From Cystobacter fuscus (GTDB taxonomy: Bacteria; Myxococcota; Myxococcia; Myxococcales; Myxococcaceae), in assembly GCF_002305875.1 (NCBI RefSeq), contig NZ_CP022098.1, positions 11,966,001 to 12,030,000 of the forward strand: DNA of 64,000 nt, read 5' to 3'. Below the pieces are notes generated by a model. The model did no database searches, was not told the origin of the DNA, and saw nothing but the letters and a program-made list of their open reading frames with translations. The translations under genes were made by a program, and so were the position numbers. Positions 9,847 through 17,225 of this stretch are shown here, in pieces. Each line of letters starts with the position of its first letter. Positions within the stretch are counted from its first letter, which is position 1.

Positions 9847-10228
9847 TCACCCGAGCGAGCGCAGCGTGTCCGCCACCTTGCGCAGATCCTCCTCGAAGTG
9901 CCGCCGGGCTTTCACCCGTGCCCGCTCGTCCGGCATGCGCAGGAGCGCCGAGGGGTGGAATGTCGCCATCCACGCCTCCGCCCAGGGCGTCTCGAACACC
10001 TGCCCCCGGCAGTGACAGGCCACCTTCTCCGCCAGTTCCAGGAACGCCGGGGGCACCCGCCAGCCCCGCCACAGGCACACTCGCCGGCACCGCCTCCGGC
10101 GCGAGCAGCGAGCCCTGCGCGTCCCGCTCCTCAGTGAAGAGCACCCGCTCCGGAGGCACGCCCCGCACGAGTAACCCCCGCGCCGCCGCGCGGAAGGACT
10201 CCAGGTCCGGCCCCACCTCCACCCGCAT
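9847..10228 (-). pseudogene. Remnant of DUF4130/UDG (UdgX-like) DNA-repair gene
   Basis: The first 60 or so codons from ATG 10228 ([20 protein letters not shown]...GVPPERV) match the start of DUF4130-type 'putative DNA metabolism' proteins (TIGR03915). After a shift to another frame the text reads [15 protein letters not shown], again DUF4130, and then jumps straight to the C-terminal end of a family 4/UdgX-like uracil-DNA glycosylase ([14 protein letters not shown] ... [13 protein letters not shown], stop at 9847). Intact fusions are about 450-500 residues; here about 125 codons remain. So there is one frameshift plus a large in-gene deletion between the VACH and RGQ segments. The start overlaps the stop of the upstream radical SAM remnant (TGATG), preserving the old operon layout. 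Family assignment is from remembered motifs. Confidence 0.75.
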
Positions 10229-10592
10229 CAGAGTTCTCCCGTGCGCGCCTCGTGGGCCGCGGTGAACAGGGAGAGCTGCGTGGCGGGCGGAGTCACCCGC
10301 TCGGAGAGCCGGTGCGAGTCCAACAGCCCCGTGGGCCGTTGGTCCGCCGTCACATCGTGTAGTCCGGGCTCTCATTGATGCAGTACTGACAATCATAGAC
10401 GCAGAAATTGGTGAGCAATATCTTCAGCAATGACACACACCGGCCGTCCGGCGTGTAGCTGTGGCAGATGCCCATGCCCTCCACGCTGCCGAGCCCCTCC
10501 TTCGCCGCCTTGCGTTGGCCGCCGCTGCTCGAGCACGAGGCGTCGTACCTGGCGGCATCGGCGAGGATCTCCAGCTTCTTGCGCACGTCCAT
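10228..10592 (-). pseudogene. Remnant of radical SAM DNA-repair gene (TIGR03916-like)
   Basis: From ATG 10592 the first 80 residues match the putative DNA modification/repair radical SAM protein: MDVRKKLEILADAARYDASC, then [20 protein letters not shown], then the cluster-binding C-V-Y-D-C-Q-Y-C (CX3CX2C). The frame then stops at 10350, where about 300 residues of the TIM barrel should follow. In another frame about 35 codons continue to a TGA at 10230-10228, ending [10 protein letters not shown], a plausible original C-terminus. The gene has therefore lost its middle and cannot make a working enzyme. In other genomes this protein pairs with DUF4130/UDG, whose remnant starts at the overlapping TGATG here. 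Confidence 0.8.
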
Positions 10593-10799
10593 GCGGAAAT
10601 CCTAGTCACGCCCCCTGACGCGAAGCGCCGTGAAGCGAATCAGCGGACAAGCGGGCGGGCCCTCGCATCCCTGGGCTTCCCTGGCTGGCTTGCATGGCGA
10701 GCGAGCGGATGCTCTCATGTGCGGCGTTGATGGGAGGGGTTCCCTCCCGCATGTCTGTCTTCTCATCACCACCCATTACCCCCCATCCCCGAGGTCCGC

Positions 10800-12329
10800 A
10801 TGTCGTCGACTATCTATGAAGCGCCGGGTCAGAAGGGCAGCAAGGTCCAGTACCTCCCCCGCTATGGCAACTACATCGGCGGGGAGTTCGTACCGCCCGT
10901 GAAGGGCCAGTACTTCGAGAACATCAGCCCCGTCACCGGCAAGCCCTTCTGCGAGGTGCCACGCTCGACCGCCGAGGACGTGGACAAGGCACTCGACGCC
11001 GCCCACAAGGCCCGCGCCGCCTGGGGCCGCACCTCGCCCGCCGCCCGCGCCGACATCCTCCAGAAGATCGCCGACCGCATGCAGGCGAACCTCGAGATGC
11101 TCGCCGTCTCCGAGACGTGGGACAACGGCAAGCCCATCCGCGAGACGCTCGCCGCGGACCTGCCGCTCGCCGTGGACCACTTCCGCTACTTCGCCAGCTG
11201 CCTGCGCTCCCAGGAAGGCAGCCTGTCGGAGCTCGACGCGGACACCGTCGCCTACCACTTCCAGGAGCCGCTCGGCGTGGTGGCGCAGATCATCCCCTGG
11301 AACTTCCCCCTGCTCATGGCGGCGTGGAAGCTGGCCCCCGCGCTCGCCGCCGGCAACTGCGTCGTGCTCAAGCCCGCCGAGCAGACCCCCGTCACCATCC
11401 TCAAGTTCGCCGAGCTGGTGGGCGACCTCCTGCCTCCCGGCGTGTTCAACATCGTGAATGGGTTCGGCATCGAGGCGGGCAAGCCGCTGGCCAGCAGCAA
11501 GCGCGTGGCCAAGGTGGCCTTCACCGGCGAGACGACCACCGGCCGGCTCATCATGCAGTACGCGAGCGAGAACCTGATCCCCGTGACGCTGGAGCTGGGC
11601 GGCAAGTCGCCCAACATCTTCTTCGCGGACGTGTTCTCCAAGGACGATGACTTCGCCCAGAAGGTGCTCGAGGGCTTCAGCATGTTCGCCCTCAACCAGG
11701 GCGAGGTGTGCACCTGCCCCTCGCGCGCGCTCGTGCAGGAGAGCTTCTACGACGACTTCATGCACAAGGCCATCGAGCGCACCCGGAAGATCGTCCAGGG
11801 CAACCCGCTGGACACCGCGACGATGATCGGCGCGCAGGCGTCCAATGATCAGCTCGAGAAGATCCTCTCGTACTTCGACATCGGCCGGAAGGAGGGCGCC
11901 AAGGTGCTGCTCGGAGGCCAGCGCGCGACCCTGTCCGGGGCGCTCGCCGAGGGCTACTACGTGCAGCCCACCATCTTCGAGGGCCACAACCGCATGCGCA
12001 TCTTCCAGGAGGAGATCTTCGGCCCGGTGGTGTCGGTGGCGAAGTTCAAGGACATGGAGGACGCGCTGGCGCTCGCCAATGACACGCTCTACGGCCTGGG
12101 CGCCGGCGTGTGGTCGCGCGACACGAACACCGCCTACCGCGTGGGCCGCGCCATCCAGGCGGGCCGCGTGTGGGTCAATTGCTACCACCTCTACCCGGCG
12201 CACGCGGCGTTCGGCGGATACAAGCAATCGGGCATCGGCCGCGAGACGCACAAGATGATGCTCTCGCACTACCAGCAGACGAAGAACCTGCTCGTCAGCT
12301 ACGACCCCAAGCCCATGGGGTTCTTCTAA
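10800..12329 (+). CDS. NAD-dependent aldehyde dehydrogenase (ExaC/AcoD type)
   Basis: A 509-residue cytoplasmic aldehyde dehydrogenase that oxidises aldehydes, probably acetaldehyde or similar short chains, to acids with NAD(P). The conserved features are complete: I-P-W-N-F-P-L in the coenzyme fold, KPAEQTP, F-T-G-E-T, the general-base glutamate in L-E-L-G-G-K-S-P, the nucleophile region N-Q-G-E-V-C-T-C, and E-E-I-F-G-P-V-V near residue 400. The double-cysteine catalytic segment and the PKPMGFF ending fit the ExaC/AcoD/AldB branch. ATG 10800 follows GAGGT closely. It overlaps a DUF779 gene (TAATG), a pairing common for this branch. The 200 bp upstream contain the hairpin GGGAGGG-GTT-CCCTCCC (10734-10750); no clear sigma-54 site was found. 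Confidence 0.95.
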   Translation: MSSTIYEAPGQKGSKVQYLPRYGNYIGGEFVPPVKGQYFENISPVTGKPFCEVPRSTAEDVDKALDAAHKARAAWGRTSPAARADILQKIADRMQANLEMLAVSETWDNGKPIRETLAADLPLAVDHFRYFASCLRSQEGSLSELDADTVAYHFQEPLGVVAQIIPWNFPLLMAAWKLAPALAAGNCVVLKPAEQTPVTILKFAELVGDLLPPGVFNIVNGFGIEAGKPLASSKRVAKVAFTGETTTGRLIMQYASENLIPVTLELGGKSPNIFFADVFSKDDDFAQKVLEGFSMFALNQGEVCTCPSRALVQESFYDDFMHKAIERTRKIVQGNPLDTATMIGAQASNDQLEKILSYFDIGRKEGAKVLLGGQRATLSGALAEGYYVQPTIFEGHNRMRIFQEEIFGPVVSVAKFKDMEDALALANDTLYGLGAGVWSRDTNTAYRVGRAIQAGRVWVNCYHLYPAHAAFGGYKQSGIGRETHKMMLSHYQQTKNLLVSYDPKPMGFF

Positions 12330-12721
12330 TGCCCACCGAGCGCGTCACCGTCACGCCCGCCGCCGAGGCCCTGCTGCGCAAGATGCAGGGCCTCCACGGC
12401 CCCCTCCTGTTCCATCAGTCCGGAGGGTGCTGTGACGGCAGCGCGCCCATGTGCTTTCCCCGGCAGGAGTTCCGCGTGGGCCAGGAGGACGTGTACCTGG
12501 GCACCATCGTGGACACGCCCTTCTACATCGGTGGCTCCCAGTTCGAGTACTGGCAGCACACCCACCTCACGGTGGACGTGGTGAAGGGACGTGGCAGCGG
12601 TTTCTCCGTGGAGGCCCCCGAGGGGGTGCGCTTCCTCATCCGCTCCCGGGTCTTCACGGACGACGAGTACGCCGCGCTCCAGCGGGAGGGGCCGCCGCCC
12701 CGGGGCCCCCAGCCAGACTGA
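12329..12721 (+). CDS. DUF779 family protein
   Basis: A 130-residue soluble protein with the DUF779 signature: LLFHQSGGCCDGSAPMC near residues 25-42, then Y-I-G-G-S-Q-F-E-Y-W near 72 and a central T-H-L-T-V-D-V-V-x-G-R-G-x-G-F-S-V-E block. The conserved double cysteine and later cysteine suggest metal or thiol chemistry, but no function is established that I know of. The start codon overlaps the aldehyde dehydrogenase stop (TAATG), so the two are translated together, consistent with DUF779 genes usually lying beside this dehydrogenase branch. An accessory role in aldehyde oxidation is inference. Confidence 0.88.
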   Translation: MPTERVTVTPAAEALLRKMQGLHGPLLFHQSGGCCDGSAPMCFPRQEFRVGQEDVYLGTIVDTPFYIGGSQFEYWQHTHLTVDVVKGRGSGFSVEAPEGVRFLIRSRVFTDDEYAALQREGPPPRGPQPD

Positions 12722-12733
12722 GAGTCCTACCTT

Positions 12734-12775
12734 CTCCCCCCGAGGTGCATGCCCACCGGGAGCACTCGGGGGGAG
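12734..12775 (+). terminator. Hairpin after the ald-DUF779 operon
   Basis: CTCCCCCCGAG (12734-12744) pairs perfectly with CTCGGGGGGAG (12765-12775), an 11-bp stem with a 20-nt loop, 13 bases after the DUF779 stop. No T-tract follows, so it may be a factor-assisted terminator or an RNA-stabilising stem. Confidence 0.5.
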
Positions 12776-12816
12776 GCGGAGTTGGGATAGACTGGGTGTT
12801 CGTTCCTGGAGAGTGA

Positions 12817-13257
12817 ATGACGCCCGGCCCTCGCGAGTGGAGGATTGCAACCCATACGCTCCGCTTCGAGCCTCCAGACCTCCTGCGGATCGACTTCCAC
12901 GGAGTGCTCACCCTGGAGGACGCCCCGCGAATGGTCGACATCTACCGCGAGCTGGGCACGCAGGTGCGCCTGTACGTGCTGGGCAGCATGAGCGAAGCCG
13001 AGCCGCTCGAGCCGGAAGTCCGGCTCTACCTCAGCGAGAACATGCGCTCCGAGTGGTTCCACGCCACCGTCTATTTCGGGGCGCGGCTCGTCCACAAGGC
13101 GTTGATCAAGGGGGTGGTGATCGCGGCCCACCTGGACGGGTCCACGGAGAAGGAGGCGGAGCAATCGCTGGCGACCATCCACTTCACCGCCACGCAAGAG
13201 GAAGCCGAGCAGCTCCTCCTCCAGTTGCGCGCGCGGGCGAGCGACCTGGTCGCCTGA
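12817..13257 (+). CDS. Small soluble protein, possibly STAS-like
   Basis: A 146-residue protein with a clear ribosome site (GGAGAG, then TGA-ATG). The pattern RFEPPDLLRIDFHGVLTLED followed by helix (APRMVDIYRELG), strand (VRLYVLGSM) and helix resembles the alternating fold of SpoIIAA/STAS-like or related small regulatory domains, which myxobacteria encode in many copies. No catalytic motif, signal peptide or membrane segment is seen. The C-terminal 35 residues (EEAEQLLLQLRARASDLVA) are helical. It stands alone between the DUF779 operon and a convergent gene 22 bp downstream. The fold assignment is tentative. Confidence 0.7.
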   Translation: MTPGPREWRIATHTLRFEPPDLLRIDFHGVLTLEDAPRMVDIYRELGTQVRLYVLGSMSEAEPLEPEVRLYLSENMRSEWFHATVYFGARLVHKALIKGVVIAAHLDGSTEKEAEQSLATIHFTATQEEAEQLLLQLRARASDLVA

Positions 13258-13279
13258 CGCGGGTCCGCCGAGCAGCGGG

Positions 13280-14182
13280 TTACAGGTTGGTGAGGCGCGC
13301 GAGCTGGATGTTCGCGTTGAGCATCTGCTGCGCCATCATCAGCTTGCCGGTGTCCTGGAGGCCGGAGGAGCGGCTCCGGGCGTCGGCGAGCGCGCCCTGC
13401 TCCTGGGCGAGCATGCTCAGCTCGCCGTTGCTGATGCTGCCCTGCTTGACGCCCTGGCTGAGGGCGCCGAGCTGCTGGGCCTGGGTCTGGGCCACCGGAT
13501 TGAAGGGCGCGAAGAAGGACTTCGAGTTGTTCTCGAACGCCGCCTTGGTGTTCAGGGCGTTCTGCATGCTCATCTGGGACAGGTTGGCCGCCTCACCCGC
13601 GGTGATCTGCCCGTCCGCCGACGCGCTCTTCGTCGCCGCGGCCAACTGCTGCACGCCCTGCATCAACTGGCCGAGCTCCTGCGAGGTGATGTTGCCCGAG
13701 CGCACGCCCTGGGCGATCTTGTCCAGCAGCGCGCCCTGCTCCGTCTTCAGGTTCTTCAGCAGGGAGGCGGCGTCTCCGAAGGGAAGCGCGGTGTTGCCGC
13801 CCGGAAGCTGCGGCTGACCGGCGCCCGGAAGCTGCTGACCGGCGCCCGGAAGCTGGCCCTGGCCACCGCCATTGAGCAGACCCTGCAGGGCCTGGAGCAT
13901 CTGCGCGAGCTGCGCGAGCGGATTGGACTGGCCCTGGGGTGCACCCACACCCTGCTGCGGCACGCCCTGGCCCATCTGGGGCGCGAAGGAGTCCTTCTGG
14001 CCGAGGGTCGACTTGATCTGCTGGAGCGCCCCGGCGAGCTGCGACATGGACTGGAACAACTGGCTCGCCAGCTGGGCGTTGATCTTGCCCTGCCCCTGGG
14101 AAACGCTGGCCTGCAAACCCGTGAGCTGGCTCAGCGTGTTGAGCAGGGCGGCGGGGTTGTTCTTGAGGGAGGAGATGGACAC
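13280..14182 (-). CDS. Gln/Gly-rich protein with three EF-hand-like segments
   Basis: A 300-residue protein starting at GTG 14182, preceded by GGAG at six bases. The N-terminal 90 residues are a Q/S/L-rich helical stretch (NNPAALLNTLSQLTGLQASV). A central low-complexity linker of G, Q, L and P (residues 100-145) includes a tandem LPGAGQQ-type repeat. The C-terminal half has three segments with the same pattern: SGNITSQELGQL, DGQITAGEAANL and QGSISNGELSML, each preceded by a helix; only the second has the Asp expected in a calcium loop. No signal peptide. I do not recognise a named family. Surface, secreted or structural roles are possible. Confidence 0.7.
   Translation of the reverse strand: MSISSLKNNPAALLNTLSQLTGLQASVSQGQGKINAQLASQLFQSMSQLAGALQQIKSTLGQKDSFAPQMGQGVPQQGVGAPQGQSNPLAQLAQMLQALQGLLNGGGQGQLPGAGQQLPGAGQPQLPGGNTALPFGDAASLLKNLKTEQGALLDKIAQGVRSGNITSQELGQLMQGVQQLAAATKSASADGQITAGEAANLSQMSMQNALNTKAAFENNSKSFFAPFNPVAQTQAQQLGALSQGVKQGSISNGELSMLAQEQGALADARSRSSGLQDTGKLMMAQQMLNANIQLARLTNL
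13814..13855. repeat. Two perfect 21-bp tandem units inside a gene
   Basis: Positions 13814-13834 and 13835-13855 are identical 21-base units (ctgaccggcg... ending ggaagctg), with a partial third copy just upstream at about 13798-13812. They encode the repeated linker segment of the Gln/Gly-rich protein (seven residues per unit), so copy number can change without breaking the frame. Confidence 0.85.
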
Positions 14183-14401
14183 GGGCGGCTCCAGGGAGGG
14201 AGGCGATTCGGGAGAGAGTCGAAGACAGCGATGCCGAGGGGTAATGCAGTACGCATGCCATGCTCCGGCGGCGGACCGTGAAGCGGGGAGTCTCGTGGGA
14301 ACAAGGGTTTGCGCGTTCGTCCCAGTGGCGCGGATCACGGCGCCTCCCCGGTCCCCTGATGACTGGAGTCACCAGTGATGACAGCCGTTCGGCAGAAACG
14401 G

Positions 14402-14435
14402 CGAGCGCCCGGAACCTCGCGGCTCCAGGCGCTCG
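14402..14435 (-). terminator. Hairpin downstream of the M4 protease gene
   Basis: CGAGCGCC (14402-14409) pairs with GGCGCTCG (14428-14435). On the minus strand the stem is followed by CCGTTTCTG, a weak T-tract, 31 bases after the protease stop. Confidence 0.5.
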
Positions 14436-14465
14436 TCACGTCCAGGTGGGGGGCAGCTCAACGAC

Positions 14466-16268
14466 TCACTTCACGCCCACCGCCGTCCAGGCGTCCTTCA
14501 CCTTCTGCACCTCCACCGACTTCGCGCCGTACAGGTCCGTGGCCGCCTTGACGGTGGCCTCGCGCGCCTGGGCGAAGGTGGTGTTGGGCGTCATGTACGT
14601 GGTGAGCGCCCGGCCGAAGATCTTCTGGCTCTTGTCCATGCCGATGCCGCCGTCCACGCCCAGGCCCGACGTGCGATTCTTCCCGCCCTCGGTCACCAGG
14701 TAGAAGGCGTTGTTGGCGATGCCGCTCGAGCCGTGCACCTCCGTCTGCTTCGGGTAGTTGCTGTAGTGGTCGACCGAGTAGCCATCCTTGGTCGGATCGT
14801 CCATGTAGCGCAGCGCATCCCCGGTGCCGTTGGCCGGCGTCCACGCGTCCTCGCCCACCTTCCAGTCGAACTCCACCGACTTGTTCTTCTGCGCGGCGTA
14901 CCACTCCACGCCCGAGCCGATGATGTCGCTGAAGGACTCGTTGAGGCCGCCGGACTCGCCGTCGTAGATGAGGCCCGCGGTGCGCTCGGTGAGGCCGTGG
15001 GCGATCTCGTGGCCCGCGATGTCCAGCGTGGTGAGCGGACCGGCGTTCTTCCCGTCGCCATCGCCGTAGTTCATCTTCTCGCCGTCCCAGTAGGCGTTGA
15101 CCATGGCGCCGCCGTCCTGCTCGTTCACGTGCACGTAGGAGACGAGCTTCTCGCCCTTGCCATCCAGCGAGTTGCGGCCGAGCACGTCCTTCATGAAGTC
15201 GTACGTCATCTCCGCGCCGTAGTGCGCGTCCACCGCCGCCTTGGTGCGCGCGTTGTCGCCCGCCTCGCCCCACACGTCGTTGGCGTCGGTGAAGGGCGTC
15301 GTGCCGCTGGCCGTCGACCTGTTCTTCGCGTCGTACGTCACCACGCCTCCGCCCCGGCTCTTGTCCTCCAGCGTGTAGGAGCCATTGGCCTGCTTCGTGG
15401 TCGAGAGGTCCACCTTGCCGCTGTAGAGCGTGGTGTCATCCGCCTTGCCCGCGACCGGGGTGGAGGGAGTGGAAGGCGTGGAGGGCGTGGTCGGAGTGGA
15501 CGGGCCCGCCTTGGCGTGCGGCACCTCGATGCCGCCCATCTGGTTGAAGCTCTTGAGCAACTCACCGGTGTTGGCGTCCACCAGGTAGTTCATGCGGCGC
15601 GGCCCCTGGTCGGCCTTGAAGCTCGAGGTGTTGCTGAGCTGCACGTGGTAGGCGGCGTGGTACTGGCCGTCGTTGCCCTTGACGACGACGCGCTCGGAGG
15701 TGGGGGCGCGGTCCGTGGAGCCCGCGAACTGCTTCTGGGCGATGGCGAGCGCGTCCTTGGCCTCGAGCTTCACGGGCGCCGAGCCCAGACCCTTGGGGAT
15801 GCTGGAGAGCTGACCGGTGACGTCGGCCACCTTGCCGTCCTTGTCCAGGTGGCTGATGACCTGCTCGGCGAAGACCTTGGTGCCCTCGTGGGTGCGGTCC
15901 AGGCGCACGTGCGTCATGCCCAGCTCGTCCTTGAACACCTGGCGGGGCGTGACGGAGGAGGCGGCGCCCGGCGAGGAGACCACACCGCGCGTGGAGCCCC
16001 CGAGGAAGTCGAGCGACTTCTGGATGGCGGCCTTCGCCTCCTGGCTGTCGAGAGACAGGGGGCCGGTGCTGGCGGAGGAGGCCGCGGAGGCGGAGAGGGC
16101 CACGGCGGGACGGGCGGCGGTGGCGAAGGTCGAGCCGGACTCGAAGCCCTTGGCGGCGGCGGGAGCCTGCTGGCTCTTGGGGGCGGCGACGGGCGCCTGG
16201 GGCGCGGCGGCGGGGACGGCGGGGGACAGGGGTGAGGCGACCGGGGTCTGCTTGTTGGAGACGATCAT
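14466..16268 (-). CDS. M4 (thermolysin-family) zinc metallopeptidase
   Basis: A 600-residue metalloprotease. The catalytic domain has H-E-I-A-H (HEXXH) in TLDIAGHEIAHG, the third zinc ligand in G-G-L-N-E-S-F-S-D, and the second catalytic histidine in VHGSSGIANN. A FTP/PepSY-like propeptide region (about residues 70-260) precedes it, with LGMTHVRLDRTHEG and a later MNYLVDANTGELL strand pair, then a T/P/S-rich linker of four TPSTP-type units. The usual propeptide is removed autocatalytically. Unusually the N-terminus (MIVSNKQTPVASPLSP, then a long A/P/Q tract) is not a Sec signal; the frame upstream gives no signal either. It may be secreted by another route, or be used in lysis or development. 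It faces the next gene across a 455-bp divergent region. Confidence 0.9.
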   Translation of the reverse strand: MIVSNKQTPVASPLSPAVPAAAPQAPVAAPKSQQAPAAAKGFESGSTFATAARPAVALSASAASSASTGPLSLDSQEAKAAIQKSLDFLGGSTRGVVSSPGAASSVTPRQVFKDELGMTHVRLDRTHEGTKVFAEQVISHLDKDGKVADVTGQLSSIPKGLGSAPVKLEAKDALAIAQKQFAGSTDRAPTSERVVVKGNDGQYHAAYHVQLSNTSSFKADQGPRRMNYLVDANTGELLKSFNQMGGIEVPHAKAGPSTPTTPSTPSTPSTPVAGKADDTTLYSGKVDLSTTKQANGSYTLEDKSRGGGVVTYDAKNRSTASGTTPFTDANDVWGEAGDNARTKAAVDAHYGAEMTYDFMKDVLGRNSLDGKGEKLVSYVHVNEQDGGAMVNAYWDGEKMNYGDGDGKNAGPLTTLDIAGHEIAHGLTERTAGLIYDGESGGLNESFSDIIGSGVEWYAAQKNKSVEFDWKVGEDAWTPANGTGDALRYMDDPTKDGYSVDHYSNYPKQTEVHGSSGIANNAFYLVTEGGKNRTSGLGVDGGIGMDKSQKIFGRALTTYMTPNTTFAQAREATVKAATDLYGAKSVEVQKVKDAWTAVGVK

Positions 16269-16723
16269 GGCAGTGGGGCTTTCTGGTCCGAGGTGGGAGG
16301 GGCTCACCCCGTGTAGTTGATGTGCGCCACATAGAGCATGATGTGTGCCACGCACCGCGTCAGGGGCTTGGATGATACAACCCATTGATTTCATTCAGAG
16401 CGCCGAGCCGGAGACAGCAGATACCGGGTAACAGCCTGGTAACAGGAGTCACCACGACAAGCGGTGAAGCCCCCTCGGGGAAGGGGGTGGAAGGGCCCTG
16501 GTGACAACGCTTCGGGGAGTGATGACACGCGTCATCAGGAGAGGTGATGGGCCGGCCCGCGCCGTCCAACATGGGGCCCGGTGCGGTCTCGGACCTACCT
16601 GGAATGTCGGGTGGTGCTCACCCATCCAGGACATCGAGTCGACCTCGGAGGGCACGTGGCGCGCCTTGACTTGGGAGGTCGAATCTGGCCCCTTGGGCAT
16701 GAATGCCAGACGAGGAGAGACGC
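16269..16723. other. Divergent intergenic region (455 bp)
   Basis: This stretch separates the M4 protease (minus) from the kinase-like gene (plus), so it should hold promoters for both. I see a palindromic site at 16520-16537 (listed separately) and a GC hairpin, CCCCC-TCGGGGAA-GGGGG type, near 16470. No convincing ORF with a ribosome site, no tRNA and no tandem repeat. Confidence 0.5.
16520..16537. promoter_or_regulatory. Palindromic operator-like site
   Basis: TGATGAC (16520-16526) and GTCATCA (16531-16537) form a perfect 7-bp inverted repeat around ACGC, in the divergent promoter region. This is typical of a dimeric repressor site; the regulator is unknown. Confidence 0.45.
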
Positions 16724-17182
16724 GTGTCGGACGAGAAGGAATCGCCGGGGGACCGGGTGGGGCCGTACCTGCTGGGGGAGCGGCTCGAGTTGATGGGGAG
16801 CGGGGTGGGCCGCCTGTACCTGGCGCACCATGTCCACACGGGCGCGCGGACCGTGCTGCTGTTCCCCGAGAAGCACCTGGAGGGGCTGCTCCAGAGCGAC
16901 TGGGAGGTGAGCCTCTCCGGCGGGCGAGAGGAGTCCTCGGTGAAGATGAAGGTGGAGCGCTCGGACGGGCCCGTCCCGACGAAGGAGGTGGCCGATGCGC
17001 TGCGGCTCATCACCCAGGCCATCGCGCGCGTAGAGGACAAGGAGCGGCTGTACCAGCACCTCCTCGCGAAGCCGGTGGAGCGGCGGGGGCGGTGGGGCTC
17101 ACGCTCCGGTCGGGTGCGCGCCGCGTTGGTGGCGCTCGCGATGGTGGCGGTGGGGCTGGGCGTCTGGCTGTACGCGAGGTGA
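16724..17182 (+). CDS. Kinase N-lobe-like protein with C-terminal membrane anchor
   Basis: A 152-residue protein. It begins like a myxobacterial Ser/Thr kinase (DRVGPYLLGERLELMGSGVGRLYLAHH, close to a kinase beta1-G-loop-beta2 segment, then TVLLFPEK in the position of the VAxK strand). It has no catalytic loop (HRD), no DFG and no C-lobe. Instead a charged segment follows and the protein ends in a single transmembrane helix (ALVALAMVAVGLGVWLY) with four residues after it. GTG 16724 follows GAGGAGAG by about five bases and is my preferred start; ATG 16703 in the same frame lacks a ribosome site. It could be a decayed kinase or a purpose-built small membrane protein. It is 43 bp upstream of the toxin lipoprotein and may share its transcript. 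Confidence 0.65.
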   Translation: MSDEKESPGDRVGPYLLGERLELMGSGVGRLYLAHHVHTGARTVLLFPEKHLEGLLQSDWEVSLSGGREESSVKMKVERSDGPVPTKEVADALRLITQAIARVEDKERLYQHLLAKPVERRGRWGSRSGRVRAALVALAMVAVGLGVWLYAR

Positions 17183-17225
17183 CGCCCGGGCACGGAGTTC
17201 CGTATCCTGGGCAGCTTCTGGGGAG

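Noticed and set aside
6839-10015. Very long plus-strand frame opposite the SNF2 gene
   Set aside because: R/H/A-rich shadow typical of high-GC antisense frames; no motifs, and the opposite strand is a clear SNF2 ATPase.
9800-10396. N-terminal extension of the SNF2 gene
   Set aside because: The frame stays open by chance through two decayed repair genes; the true start is ATG 9799 with a ribosome site.
13798-13855. CRISPR-like repeat
   Set aside because: The units are adjacent without spacers and lie in frame inside a gene.
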